From: Planctomycetaceae bacterium
Lineage (GTDB): Bacteria; Planctomycetota; Planctomycetia; Pirellulales; Pirellulaceae
Length of the DNA stretch: 64,000 nucleotides
NCBI GenBank assembly: GCA_002723275.1
Contig: PBNZ01000027.1
Span: 96,147-160,146, forward strand
Direction: 5' to 3'
The notes below the pieces were generated by a model. That model had not been told where the DNA came from. It saw only the letters and a program-made list of their open reading frames with translations, and did not search any database. Positions 10,456-20,294 of this stretch are shown one piece after another. The translations under genes were made by a program, and so were the position numbers. Every line of letters starts with the position of its first letter. Positions within the stretch are counted from its first letter, which is position 1.

Positions 10456-11745
10456 ATGTCCACAGTTGTTCATTCCAAGGTTGATTCTTTTCTCAAACTG
10501 CTCGAGGACTATGCACGGATTCGCGCCTTAACCGAGTCATTATGTGAGACATTGTCGGCCGAGGATTGGGTGATTCAGTCCATGCCTGATGCCAGCCCGA
10601 CGCGATGGCACCTCGCGCACACCACGTGGTTCTTTGAGCAGTTCTTGCTTCAATCACGAGCGGATTACACCCCCTTTAACCCCAAGTTCTCCCTGCTATT
10701 TAATTCGTACTACAACTCCGTAGGTGACCAGTTTCCACGGAATCAACGTGGGTTATTGTCACGACCTGGCCGTGACGAGGTCATGGCGTATCGCGCCTAT
10801 GTCGACGGTTGCCTTCTGAATATCTCTCCGCAGGATCATGCTGACCTTGATCGCTTCTATCAGATCCTTGAGATCGGCCTTCATCATGAGCAACAGCATC
10901 AGGAGCTGCTGCTCACGGACATCAAGCATGCTTTGTCCCTCAACCCACTCGATCCGGTATTCCGCGACGATGGTTGGCATGAAGACGCCGGACGCGAGTC
11001 CTTATCTTGGATACACATTGAACCTGGTGTCTATTCTATTGGACACGGCAACAGCCGCTTTGCTTACGACAACGAGGGTCCCGCGCACGACGTGATGCTC
11101 CATGGCTGCCATCTTGCTCCACGCCTGGTAACTTGCCAAGAATATCTGCAGTTCATGGAGGACGGGGGATATCAACGGCCTGAATTATGGCTGTCGCTCG
11201 GTTGGCAGCAGGTCCAGGCCAACGGTTGGCAGGCGCCGCTGTATTGGGAAGAGGAGAATGAAAAGTGGTTTCACTTTACCCTATCCGGTCGAACCTCGAT
11301 TGATCTCCTGCAGCCGGTTTGCCATATCAGTTATTTCGAGGCAGACGCCTTTGCACGTTGGGCGGGTCGCCGGTTACCGACCGAACAGGAGTGGGAAGTT
11401 GCGGCGCGCCCATACGCAGGAGGCGGCAATTTTGTCGATCACCTGACGGCCTCTGGAATCACGATCCATCCCCAACGCCTTGGCTCCGATTCGGCGCAAC
11501 CTTCCACACAATTCTTTGGTGACGTTTGGGAATGGACATCGAGTCCCTACGTTGCCTATCCGGGTTATGAACCGCTTGAAGGAGGCTTGGGAGAGTACAA
11601 CGGCAAATTCATGTGCAACCAGTTTGTCTTGCGGGGTGGTTCATGCGCGACTTCATCCGACCACATTCGCCCAACGTATCGCAACTTTTTCGGCCCCGAT
11701 GCTCGTTGGCAATTCACCGGCATTCGACTTGCAAGTGACGAATAG
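10456..11745 (+). CDS. egtB: Ergothioneine biosynthesis sulfoxide synthase EgtB
   Basis: A 429-residue non-haem iron enzyme that joins a thiol (cysteine or gamma-glutamylcysteine) to hercynine. The N-terminal DinB-like domain shows PTRWHLAHTTWFFEQF (His52/His55) and the iron motif HEQQHQE (His144, His148). The C-terminal FGE-sulfatase-like domain shows GRRLPTEQEWEVAAR, FGDVWEWTSSPY and VLRGGSCAT, ending TGIRLA. Domains and length are normal for EgtB. ATG 10456 has a strong GGGGGTGAAGG ribosome site. It is downstream of egtD and convergent with the dehydrogenase gene at 11831. Confidence 0.96.
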   Translation: MSTVVHSKVDSFLKLLEDYARIRALTESLCETLSAEDWVIQSMPDASPTRWHLAHTTWFFEQFLLQSRADYTPFNPKFSLLFNSYYNSVGDQFPRNQRGLLSRPGRDEVMAYRAYVDGCLLNISPQDHADLDRFYQILEIGLHHEQQHQELLLTDIKHALSLNPLDPVFRDDGWHEDAGRESLSWIHIEPGVYSIGHGNSRFAYDNEGPAHDVMLHGCHLAPRLVTCQEYLQFMEDGGYQRPELWLSLGWQQVQANGWQAPLYWEEENEKWFHFTLSGRTSIDLLQPVCHISYFEADAFARWAGRRLPTEQEWEVAARPYAGGGNFVDHLTASGITIHPQRLGSDSAQPSTQFFGDVWEWTSSPYVAYPGYEPLEGGLGEYNGKFMCNQFVLRGGSCATSSDHIRPTYRNFFGPDARWQFTGIRLASDE

Positions 11746-11830
11746 CCCGTTGCTGCACAATCTTTCTCGCTGTTTTAGACAGAGCGTATTCCCATCACCG
11801 AGCAGCATGTCGTTGATGGCCGAACTCGAT

Positions 11831-12898
11831 TCATTTCTCTCGGTCGAGTCCCGGACACACAGCCACTCGCACCGCTGATTCCGCAGCATCAATCGCATCG
11901 TTAACACGATCAAGCGAGAACTTCTGCTCAACGAGCGATTCGAAGGGGAAAATGGTTGAAGCTGTCGCCAGGAAATCTACGGCCTCTCGCAGATCGTCGG
12001 CGCGATAATTGTGAACACCTTCAATTCGATTAAGTTTACGGACTAGTTGCTCCGCGGAAATCTGGACTGGACGGGCAGGGAAGACGCTACCAACAAGAAT
12101 CAATATGCCGCCGACGTTGAGACGGCTGACGGAAGCCTCAATCGCATCGGGAATCCCCGACATGTCAACAATGAGGTCCGCAACATCTTGATCGACCGCC
12201 GATAATTCACTGGCGGTCTGGGTTGCTCCAAATTCTTTCGCCCAGCTGCGACGTTCCTCTTGTGGGTCAACAACGATCACCTCTTTGGCACCATGATGCC
12301 TTGCATACGCGGTTGCTGTGATACCTAGCATCCCGGCACCCACAATGAGTACCGTTTGGTCATGACAACTCTTTCCTGTTCGAAAGGCTGCCACAACGGT
12401 GGCAGTCGCGCAATTGGCTGGCGCTGCAACCGAAGTCGGTAGCTCGCTGGGTAAGGGCACGATCGTTGCGCCCGCTGGAATGATTGCGTGTGACGCAAAA
12501 CCACCCATCGGACGTTGATCGTTGATTTGGGTTTCGTGCCCAAATTTTTTCAGTTCACGACATTTTTGAGTCACACCGGCTTCACAACGGTCGCAATTAC
12601 CGCAACAAGCGATGATGGACCAGGTAACTCGATCGCTTATTTTGAGCTCCGGTTGGCCTTTCTGTAACTCCGGAGACATAGCTCGCAAGTAACCAATCGC
12701 CTCATGCCCCAAGACTGTGGGGCCGCCCACGGGCCGTCGTCCACGAATGGTATGGAGATCACTGGCGCAGATCGTACATTGCTCGATCTCAACAAGCGCT
12801 TCCCCCGCTTGCAACCGCGGCATCTCCTTTTGTTCCAGTGAAAGTGCATCTCCCGGCTTTGCAAACACGGCCGCCGTTGCTCTCAAACCATCCGTCAT
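11831..12898 (-). CDS. Zinc-binding alcohol dehydrogenase (TIGR03366-like)
   Basis: A 355-residue medium-chain dehydrogenase/reductase. It has the catalytic zinc segment CTICASDLHTIRGRRP with GHEAIG, a structural zinc loop with CCGNCDRCEAGVTQKC, and the NAD-binding stretch VLIVGAGMLGITATAYARHHGA. It resembles the alcohol dehydrogenases described as associated with phosphonate catabolism (TIGR03366): the VTWS, GHE and APANCATATVVAA stretches match what I recall of that family. Its start overlaps the transporter stop (ATGA), so the two are translationally coupled. Substrate is unknown; a phosphonate-derived or similar small alcohol is a guess. Confidence 0.9.
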   Translation of the reverse strand: MTDGLRATAAVFAKPGDALSLEQKEMPRLQAGEALVEIEQCTICASDLHTIRGRRPVGGPTVLGHEAIGYLRAMSPELQKGQPELKISDRVTWSIIACCGNCDRCEAGVTQKCRELKKFGHETQINDQRPMGGFASHAIIPAGATIVPLPSELPTSVAAPANCATATVVAAFRTGKSCHDQTVLIVGAGMLGITATAYARHHGAKEVIVVDPQEERRSWAKEFGATQTASELSAVDQDVADLIVDMSGIPDAIEASVSRLNVGGILILVGSVFPARPVQISAEQLVRKLNRIEGVHNYRADDLREAVDFLATASTIFPFESLVEQKFSLDRVNDAIDAAESAVRVAVCPGLDREK

Positions 12899-14202
12899 GA
12901 ATCACCTTTCATGGCAAGCGATGAAGGCTCCGAATCGGGAAGAAACCGGTAGTAGTAGACGGCGAGGCCAATCGAGATGGCAATGCAAGTCGCTGCGATG
13001 ACATAGGAGGTGATAATAAAGAAACGAAGGAAGTCGATCTCGGGGGTCAACCAAGAGCGAAAAATCATGATCGCGACATAACCAAGATATCCAAAGGCGT
13101 CAGCGAGATACATCAAGTAACCCAAGTTTGCCTTTTCACGAAATGCGGCGATTAGCCGTTCGAAAACAGTGGTGTGATAAGCGACGTATGGGACATAGGC
13201 ACCAAAACCAACAAGCACCATGAACGAAAAGGCTGGCATCGCTCCCCTTCCATGAGCCATTAAGCAGCCGATCACGAGCAAAAAACCAGCTGCGACCAGA
13301 GCGAGAGACATAATAAAGGCCGCGCGGTTCGAGCGAATCTGGATCGCAGCGCCGTTGAGCACCACCACGCCGAGCATGACCAACATTTCCGACTTGGCGA
13401 AAATCGATGGTTCATCGCCCTCTCCAAGCCCTTGCCAAATCTCAACTCCAAAGTCATCCCGTATACTTCGCATGATTGTGATCAGGACAAACACAATCAA
13501 CAGCCCGAACAAACCAACAAAATGTCGCCGAAAGAAATCCATCCGCTGATGGTGACTCATCGAGACACGCTCCGTCCGATGTTCGACGTCAGTTTTGGAC
13601 GGGGGCGGTATTTGATTGAGCATCCACACAAAAAGCAGCAACGGTATGACAAATATGAGCCCCGTTAGGAAGGGCATCCAAAACTCGGAAATCCCATAGT
13701 CTTGTATCAGACTCCGACCAACGGATTTGACCACGCCGGAAGAAACGATGAAGCTTGCGCACAGTCCGGCCGAAAGGGCTTCCGTCATTCGGCGCCCTTC
13801 CAGATATCGCAGCACTAACCCGAACACCATCCCGAGCGGAAGTCCATTCAGAAAGAGCATCACAAAATTGTAGGGAGCGGGTACAAGGCCAAACAATAAT
13901 AGGAAGAGCTCGGCCATGCTGATCAGAACCAAGATGCTGATCGCACGCTTCGAAGGTGACACCTCTGAAACGTATTTGATTCCGATGAACTTCGATAAGG
14001 TGTAACCGATTACTTGAGAGGTGATCAGGACAGTCTTGAATCCGATTCCTGCAAGTTCCATCCCCTCAAAGGTGGCGGCAGAGAACGGCTTTCGGAAAGC
14101 ATACATGCAAAAATAAGTGCCGAAGGCCGCGATAATGCAGTATGTCGAAAACCAAACAGGGCTGGCATATTCAAGCCGCTGTTTCAAACTCGATGTGCTC
14201 AT
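12895..14202 (-). CDS. DUF5690 family MFS-like transporter
   Basis: A 435-residue polytopic membrane protein with about 12 hydrophobic segments, matching the DUF5690 family (related to the major facilitator superfamily). Typical segments are TYFCMYAFRKPFSAATFEG near residue 30, FLNGLPLGMVFGLVLRYLEG near 120 and VGFGAYVPYVAYHTTVFERL near 330. It probably imports the substrate of the co-transcribed dehydrogenase, whose gene starts inside this one's stop codon. The substrate cannot be read from the sequence. Confidence 0.9.
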   Translation of the reverse strand: MSTSSLKQRLEYASPVWFSTYCIIAAFGTYFCMYAFRKPFSAATFEGMELAGIGFKTVLITSQVIGYTLSKFIGIKYVSEVSPSKRAISILVLISMAELFLLLFGLVPAPYNFVMLFLNGLPLGMVFGLVLRYLEGRRMTEALSAGLCASFIVSSGVVKSVGRSLIQDYGISEFWMPFLTGLIFVIPLLLFVWMLNQIPPPSKTDVEHRTERVSMSHHQRMDFFRRHFVGLFGLLIVFVLITIMRSIRDDFGVEIWQGLGEGDEPSIFAKSEMLVMLGVVVLNGAAIQIRSNRAAFIMSLALVAAGFLLVIGCLMAHGRGAMPAFSFMVLVGFGAYVPYVAYHTTVFERLIAAFREKANLGYLMYLADAFGYLGYVAIMIFRSWLTPEIDFLRFFIITSYVIAATCIAISIGLAVYYYRFLPDSEPSSLAMKGDS

Positions 14203-15795
14203 ATTTTATTCCCTACTTCGAGAAGGCTGCGTAAACCTTAACCTCCAAATCAGTCGATCGAAAGCGTAGCGAACAGGGCGTTACTCAAGGTATCCAACAC
14301 CTTCAGCGATCCGTGATTGACTTGTCGAGATGATGCAGGTCTATCAGGAGGGATATCCTCTTTATATTTACTGCTGACTATGCATCCGGACACGCCCTCG
14401 CATTTTTTTATTCCTGAATGGCTATTTTATGACCATTACCGGGACGCTTGTAAGCGAATTCCACTTTGCACACTTGACACCAAATGCGATATCGCTCGTA
14501 CCGAAATCCTCTTCAAACGCAAATCACCCTAATTCAAAATGCATTCATGTATCCCTCACCAACCGACGAAGACCGTGCATTCAGAGTGTTGGCAATTGAA
14601 AAGGGAAACGGATAATCTCCACGAGCGACTCACGAACTTTTTGCGACGAACTGTAGCGCGAGCAACTTTCACACCCATCTGTTTTCATTCGCTTAATCAC
14701 GATTTACCGCATGCGTTGTTTTAAATGTCGAACGACCTAATGAATTTCCCTGAATTGGAGAATTGAACCTTCACCAAAAAAGCTGTTGTGGGAAAGCTAC
14801 GACCTTTTCGGTCGCGTTCGTCTTCGAAGTTTGGCTCTCGGCAAGAACTGCCATCCTCGCATTTACACACCCTCAAACACGTTTCATCAATGAGCAGCAC
14901 AAAACTACTCGAACAGGCCACGTGCTTGTTGCAGCCGACAACCAACGTGATCAAGGCGGCACGCAGAGAAAATCTCGGTATCCGCTAGAGATAATCCCCG
15001 AAGAAAGAGCAAATTAGCCTTTAAAAGGATCATTAACACCTCGTTCTCTCCCACCAGCATTCTGCCATTTCCACCGAACACGAGGATTTTTTACCAGATT
15101 TTGTTGGATTTTTCCTCACTCCGAGGAAATAGAATGAGACCGTTCAGGCATGTTGACTAGGAAAGAATCAATATTGTAAAAACTAATAGATAAATGAACC
15201 ATAAAGTTATACAGCGGGTGCCAGTAAACCCCGCTTAAAACAGACGCAAGGTTCTTGCGTTTGGGCTGCAGTTCATGATAGTTCGCGAGGTCTTGTGGAC
15301 CTGTTTTTGGGGCAGGGGTATCCTCTGCAGATTGCTGAGAAATTCTGGATACTAGATAGCTGGCCATTGACAACTTTGATCGTTCGAAATACATATAACG
15401 TAGCCAAATCGAGACCAGATCGTTTTCGATTTCAGCCAGCCAGCAGACTCAATTTAGCTAGCCTCATTAGGGTTTTTCGCTGGTCCTCGCTCATCGATGT
15501 GACCAGGGTTTCTGTTTTAGTACCGCTTGAATTTTGCTTTAGCCATGGTCATTAATCGTTATGCCTGGTTCTGCGTAATCGCATTTAATTCTGCGTTTTC
15601 TTGGTGTGCGTTTCGCCCTGGCGGTCGGGTGTGCCTGGTTTTGAACGCTGCCCTTTCCGATAGGTCTTTCTGATTGCAACGCATGTGGCTGTAAATATGC
15701 AAGAATCAAGATATAACTGACAGACAACATCCAAAGGCAAATCCACGTTGTTTTGCCTTTCGTTCCATGAAACCTTTTTTCTACCAGGTGATAAT
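14203..15795. other. 1.6-kb gene-poor region
   Basis: Base composition is more AT-rich than the flanks and all open frames are short, unlike known proteins, and lack ribosome sites. A small hairpin (CGACC-TTTTC-GGTCG near 14802) is the only obvious structure. I see no tRNA or insertion-sequence end. It presumably holds the promoters of the two flanking divergent genes; an unannotated small RNA is possible but not supported. Confidence 0.5.
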
Positions 15796-16311
15796 ATGCC
15801 AGCTTTTTTAAGGAACATCCTTCTAATACCGGCAATCGCATTCCTCGTGTTGCCAACACTCCAAAGTCATGCCGACGAAAATGCAACAACACACGTCGAC
15901 GAGGCGAAGTTAGACGGACTTAAATGTTTCATCATGGTGAAAAAGGACGTCAAAGGCAAAAAAACACTCGAATACAAGGATGGGACGCTTTACCTCTGCT
16001 GTTCATCCTGTGTTAAACGAATTCAGAAAAAACCTGAAAAATACGAAGCCAATTCTAATCGCCAACTTGTTTACTTGGGCCAATATAAGCAAACACTCTG
16101 TCCACTGACTGGAAGTGAAATCACAAAAGATTCCCCCGAATTCAAAGTTGACGGCGGAGTTACGGGAGTGGTTAATGTCCACGTAGCCAGCGAAGGCGAA
16201 GTTAAGAAATTAAGCGAGATGGATCTCGAAGCTCAGGTTGAGGCACTTTTTGGTCCAGAGGGTTTCGCCAAAGGCAAATTTGTTGTCGTGAAGGCAACAC
16301 CTGAAAAATAA
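15796..16311 (+). CDS. Secreted cysteine-rich protein with TRASH/YHS-like domain
   Basis: A 171-residue exported protein. ATG 15796 is preferred because AGGTGATAAT precedes it and it begins a clean signal peptide (MPAFLRNILLIPAIAFLVLP, cleavage after SHA). The mature part has LKCFIMVKKD, then GTLYLCCSSCVKRIQKKPEK, and later LCPLTGSEI. The spacing of Cys residues resembles TRASH/YHS-type metal-binding domains common in exported planctomycete proteins. A metal-binding role is inferred. No operon partner is evident; gene-poor DNA flanks it on both sides. Confidence 0.85.
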   Translation: MPAFLRNILLIPAIAFLVLPTLQSHADENATTHVDEAKLDGLKCFIMVKKDVKGKKTLEYKDGTLYLCCSSCVKRIQKKPEKYEANSNRQLVYLGQYKQTLCPLTGSEITKDSPEFKVDGGVTGVVNVHVASEGEVKKLSEMDLEAQVEALFGPEGFAKGKFVVVKATPEK

Positions 16312-17024
16312 TTCCGGATCCAAAACATAAACTATTACAGTTTCTGAAATGGATAAAGGTAAATCGGAGCGAGATAAAAAATCAGGTCATGATCGATGGC
16401 ATTTGCTTCTTTGAGTAACGATCACAGCTATCGTTGCTTCTGTCAACGCGACCAAGACAGCAAAAGTTTTCGGTTCACTGGCTAATCTCGCTTCGAAGTC
16501 GGAATTTGTAAAATTTGCACGAATTGAGACCGGATAATCGTTGCGAATTAGTCTCACTTCTTTCTTCAATGAGTTCTAACAAACTCGCAGTGCCGTAGCA
16601 TAAAAAGTGTTTTAATTAAGCCACACTGCTCCGGCCATCATTCGTTGGAAAACCGGACCTTTAGATAATTGGCCTCAATCTATTTTCCGGCGAAACATAA
16701 GATCACAAGAGCCACGTGATCTTTGCTAGTTCCTCATGTCAAACGGTTGCCATTGCCTGCCGCCAAGCATTACGTTTGGTGACAGGGATCGGTGAGTTTT
16801 CGACGAGCGTCTCTAATTGGAACTAACTCGCATATTGAACCCCGAAATTGTGATTTAATTCATAGTCTTCGGTAGAAAAGCTTGGCGAGTTCATGACGGT
16901 TCAGTACTTTTGGATCGAACGAATTAACAACGAGTGGGGGAATCTTGCGATACAATACTGGCAAAATACAAACCCAGTAACAGGACGCATGTCAGTTTTG
17001 ACCTCGATCGAAAGATGCAACTAA
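16312..17024. other. 0.7-kb intergenic region
   Basis: No gene recognised. A TTGCGA-16 nt-TACAAA pair near 16946-16973 could be a sigma70-like promoter for the sulfatase, but this is weak. Confidence 0.35.
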
Positions 17025-18503
17025 ATGACTCGATTAATTTCACCGTGGATTAGCTGTCTTCTGGGATTGTCATTGCCAAACAGCATCCCTGATTGTCTGG
17101 ATGGAGCGGAACGGGAAAACCGACCTAACATCATTCTTGTAATGGCTGATGACCAGGGTTGGGGCGATATTGGTTATCACGGTGATCCGCTGTTAACGAC
17201 ACCCAATTTTGATCGAGGTGCCGCTGCGGGATTACAGTTCGAGCGATTTTATGCAGCGGCTCCAGTCTGCTCCCCAACTCGAGCGAGCGTACTCACCGGC
17301 CGGCATCCGAATCGAAGCGGGGTCTTCAAGTGGGGCTATTCGTTGCCAACCTCGGAGAAAACGATTGCCGAGTATCTCCGGCAGTCCGGTTATGCAACTG
17401 GACATTTCGGAAAATGGCATCTCGGATCGGTTCGACGCAGTAGCCCCGTGCACCCCGGCCACCATGGTTTCGATCAATGGGTTAGTGCTCCAAACTTTTT
17501 CGACAATGATCCAATCCTGAGTCATCAGGGAAAGGCAGAGCAACATACTGGGGAAAGTTCGATGGTCACCGTCGATGCTGCCCTGAAATGGATCGAAGGG
17601 ATCGCCGGATATGACCTTCCCTTCTTCGCTGTCGTTTGGTTTGGCTCGCCCCATGTTCCCCATGAAGCGAACGACGATGATCGAGCTGCTTATGTGGATG
17701 CGCCCGAGGCCAAACAACATTTCCTCGGCGAGATTACCGGCATGGACCGAGCCTTTGGAAAACTACGCCTCAAGCTGTCGGAGCTTGGAATCCGAGACAA
17801 CACTCTTGTGTGGTACTGCAGTGATAATGGCGCTCTTCCTCGGGTCGGGAATACCGGTGGCTTCCGCGGACATAAAGCGAAAGTCTACGAAGGGGGCCTG
17901 CTCGTACCGTCCTTCATCGAATGGCCTGCCGGTATCGATTCACCGCTTAAAATAGCTTCCCGTTGTTCAACGTGCGACATAGCCCCCACCCTAATGGAGC
18001 TTGCAGGTATCACCCCTGATAAGGATCCTGTCGTGGATGGGGTGAGCCTTGTCGATCTCATTCACCAGAAAAAGACTCAGCGGGAAAGTCCGATGGGCTT
18101 TTGGGATTTTACAATCGGCGGAATCAAGACGCCGTCCGCAGCCTGGATGGGAGAGTTGCTCGAGGAACAGGCCAGGGGAGGGGACCTGCCACCGCATGTC
18201 TCTAGCGTCAATGCCAATGGGCCTCGGAAGCCTCTTTTCACCGAAGAACGTTATCCCGGGCATGCAGCATGGATCGACGAAGACTGGAAGCTCCATCGAA
18301 TCGAAGCGAATGATGGTACCGTCTCCTGGGAATTATATGATCTTTCCGACGATCCCCACGAGACACACAACGTCATCGACAATCAGACGGATCTCGCCCA
18401 TGAAATGCGAGAAGACCTTCAGCGGTGGCTCGCATCGGTCGCGAACAGCTATGACGGAGATGCTGTCAAAAGCCCCGCGTCTGAGACGACTTCGCCTGAG
18501 TAG
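17025..18503 (+). CDS. Formylglycine-dependent sulfatase
   Basis: A 492-residue exported sulfatase of the arylsulfatase family. The metal-binding start NIILVMADDQGWGDIG (Asp42/Asp43) and the active-site motif CSPTR (Cys82, to be oxidised to formylglycine) are intact, followed by GKWHLG and later WYCSDNGALP, which gives further metal ligands. It hydrolyses sulfate esters, probably on algal polysaccharides as in other planctomycetes. An N-terminal hydrophobic segment suggests export. The ATG lacks a clear Shine-Dalgarno. The gene converges with the thioredoxin-like gene and shares the hairpin at 18526-18555. Confidence 0.95.
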   Translation: MTRLISPWISCLLGLSLPNSIPDCLDGAERENRPNIILVMADDQGWGDIGYHGDPLLTTPNFDRGAAAGLQFERFYAAAPVCSPTRASVLTGRHPNRSGVFKWGYSLPTSEKTIAEYLRQSGYATGHFGKWHLGSVRRSSPVHPGHHGFDQWVSAPNFFDNDPILSHQGKAEQHTGESSMVTVDAALKWIEGIAGYDLPFFAVVWFGSPHVPHEANDDDRAAYVDAPEAKQHFLGEITGMDRAFGKLRLKLSELGIRDNTLVWYCSDNGALPRVGNTGGFRGHKAKVYEGGLLVPSFIEWPAGIDSPLKIASRCSTCDIAPTLMELAGITPDKDPVVDGVSLVDLIHQKKTQRESPMGFWDFTIGGIKTPSAAWMGELLEEQARGGDLPPHVSSVNANGPRKPLFTEERYPGHAAWIDEDWKLHRIEANDGTVSWELYDLSDDPHETHNVIDNQTDLAHEMREDLQRWLASVANSYDGDAVKSPASETTSPE

Positions 18504-18525
18504 AGTTTTTGGAGGCCGTCTTTCG

Positions 18526-18555
18526 CAGGTGACGGACCTATCTTCCCGTCACCTG
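18526..18555. terminator. Bidirectional hairpin between convergent genes
   Basis: Perfect 10-bp inverted repeat CAGGTGACGG / CCGTCACCTG with a 10-nt loop. It lies just after the sulfatase stop, and the stop codon of the selenoprotein candidate (18538-18540) sits in its loop. There is no long U tract, so termination strength is uncertain. Confidence 0.6.
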
Positions 18556-19548
18556 TTGTAAGAGAGATTCGGCCTCGGTCGCGGCATCCGTTTCAGGATA
18601 CGATTTGATAATCCGCTTCAAGGCGAAAATTCCTTGCTTTCTCGTCGCCGGCACACCGAGCTGCTTTTTCGCGTTGTCTAAACCGTTGTTCGCCAGGGTG
18701 ACTCGACGTTCCGCCTTTTCTTTCTCTTGTTCGGAATTGATAACCGCCTGCAACTCAGGCTGCTTTTCCAACCAAGCACCTGCCTTTGTGAGCCGTTCGG
18801 GTAGATCATAACCTTGAAAGCGTCTTTGTATTTTGAGGTAAATTCGGTACGCACCAACCCGATTGCGTTGTCGACCAAGTTGCCAAAAACGAGCCGCGTC
18901 TTGTTCGAGTGCCTTCATGACCGATTCCTCGAATTGGGATTGTGCGGCATCGGCTGGAATATCTCCAAACTCAAGACCTCGCCAACTCGATTCGAGCCCA
19001 ACAGGAACGCGGTTGCGTGGAATCTTCCATTTCGCGTCTTTCAACACAGGTTCAATACTGCGGCCCACCTCTTGGACCGATCCTCTCGTCAATTTGCCCT
19101 CTGGCGTAAGCACTCGTGCTTGATAGATATTCTCGAGACTTATCGTATTGACCTGCGCTAACTGCTCAAATCCGCGATCGGTATCAACAATGACAGGCCA
19201 CGTTATCTTGTTCTGCAAGACGTAACGTTCCAGATTGTTGCGATCGGTGCCCGAGTTAACCGCAATGAAGACGACCGGCTGATCCTTGTATTTCTGAGAT
19301 ATCTGAAGCAAACTGCTCCACATGGAGGTGCAACGTGGTCAGCTTTCTTCAAAGAATAAAAGGTAGGCAGCCTTGTTCTGGATTCCCAATTGAGAAATGG
19401 GCTGCGAATTGATCCAGCGCGCCGGTTCCGTGGGAAATGCAAAATCAGCGGCGTTCAATCGATTCCCAATGGATTCGGTCGATAACGCGGAAAAGCCTAG
19501 TAGTCCAAACACAACCGCGAAAATCCGCTGGTAATCTGAACGCCACAT
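18538..19548 (-). CDS. Thioredoxin-like selenoprotein candidate (UxxC, in-frame TGA)
   Basis: A 336-residue exported thioredoxin-fold protein if TGA 19339-19341 is read as selenocysteine (residue 70). ATG 19548 has an AGGG site 7 nt upstream and starts a signal peptide (MWRSDYQRIFAVVFGLLGF). The fold then reads KAAYLLFFEES-U-PRC, with Cys73 completing the UxxC redox pair, and continues without a break through PVVFIAVNSGTDRNN, TWPVIVDTDRGFEQLA and LENIYQARVLTPEGK. Related planctomycete proteins have EEGCPRC here, so TGA replaces the catalytic Cys. The C-terminal half is helical and charged. A conventional caller would split it into 19342-19548 and 18538-19323. A hairpin follows the TGA by 11 nt. 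A point-mutated pseudogene is the alternative. Confidence 0.8.
19316..19327 (-). promoter_or_regulatory. Candidate bacterial SECIS hairpin (thioredoxin-like gene)
   Basis: Eleven nt after TGA 19339-19341 the message can fold CUCC-AUGU-GGAG (stem 4 bp, 5 if the A-U is closed). The apical loop starts 16 nt after the TGA and contains a G, within the spacing known for bacterial SECIS elements. An outer UG/CA pairing may extend it. A competing fold pairs the CCAC right after TGA with the GUGG. Confidence 0.55.
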
Positions 19549-19914
19549 GTGAAAGCCCTTCTTTTGCGAGAACTCATGAGTCCGAACAGCCGTTTCATCT
19601 TCATTAGACTTCAGACTTCCCTTTTCGTAAACGAAATAAATCGTAATCTGGGCGGATGTCCGCCATAAGTCATCCCATCGGGGATTTTGCATTCGGTACC
19701 ACAAAAACAGTCATGAGAAGTAAACAAACCCATTCACCGTAACTGTTCCCAAGGCGTGCGCGGAAAACAATCTGAAACTCCAGGGCAAGCATCTGGATCA
19801 AATCACGAACTTCCCCAAGAACCTAATCATTAGATACGATAACTCAGTTCGATATCGATAACTGCGCGTTTGACCTTTGTAGATTCAATCGCGATTCCAC
19901 TAGATGGATCATCC
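19549..19914. other. Divergent intergenic region
   Basis: Upstream region of the thioredoxin-like gene and of a possible small membrane protein. No gene recognised; no clear promoter. Confidence 0.35.
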
Positions 19915-20199
19915 ATGAACCATCATCAGACCGGATTAACGCGGAAGCCACTAAACCCTAGAAAAATCATTCTGCAGTGCGACGATATCGTGTTTTTTCT
20001 TGTGGATGTTGGCTGCCTTCTCGTGACGATGTCTGGACAAACGACTGCTTTTTATTCGGCCTTGAACTCATCCACAGCGATACTACCTGCGGTATTGGCC
20101 AATCAGATCAGTGCATCGCTTACGGCTTCCTTTATCGCCGTGCCTTTTGGACTCATCGGCCTGGCCCTTGCCGTGATCGCCAACACGCGAGCCCGCTAG
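19915..20199 (+). CDS. Possible small membrane protein, unknown
   Basis: A 94-residue frame from ATG 19915 with two hydrophobic segments (FFLVDVGCLLVTMSG and ASFIAVPFGLIGLALAVIA). The second segment and the preceding LANQISASLTASF vaguely recall the MotA/TolQ/ExbB channel core, but the protein is far shorter and I would not assign it. No good ribosome site is seen. It could be a remnant of a proton-channel gene or a chance frame. Confidence 0.4.
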   Translation: MNHHQTGLTRKPLNPRKIILQCDDIVFFLVDVGCLLVTMSGQTTAFYSALNSSTAILPAVLANQISASLTASFIAVPFGLIGLALAVIANTRAR

Positions 20200-20294
20200 T
20201 AGCATCGAACCTCTATCCAGAAATAAAGGTTTCTCACGTCAAGCAACTCGCAAGCTGGGTGCAAAGAACAGCTGTTAATCTGATGGGAGTCGTC

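Noticed and set aside
15116..15394. 92-codon minus-strand frame in the gene-poor region
   Set aside because: No recognisable domain, no ribosome site, low-complexity composition.
16387..16569. 60-codon minus-strand frame with TTG start
   Set aside because: No ribosome site and no similarity to known proteins.
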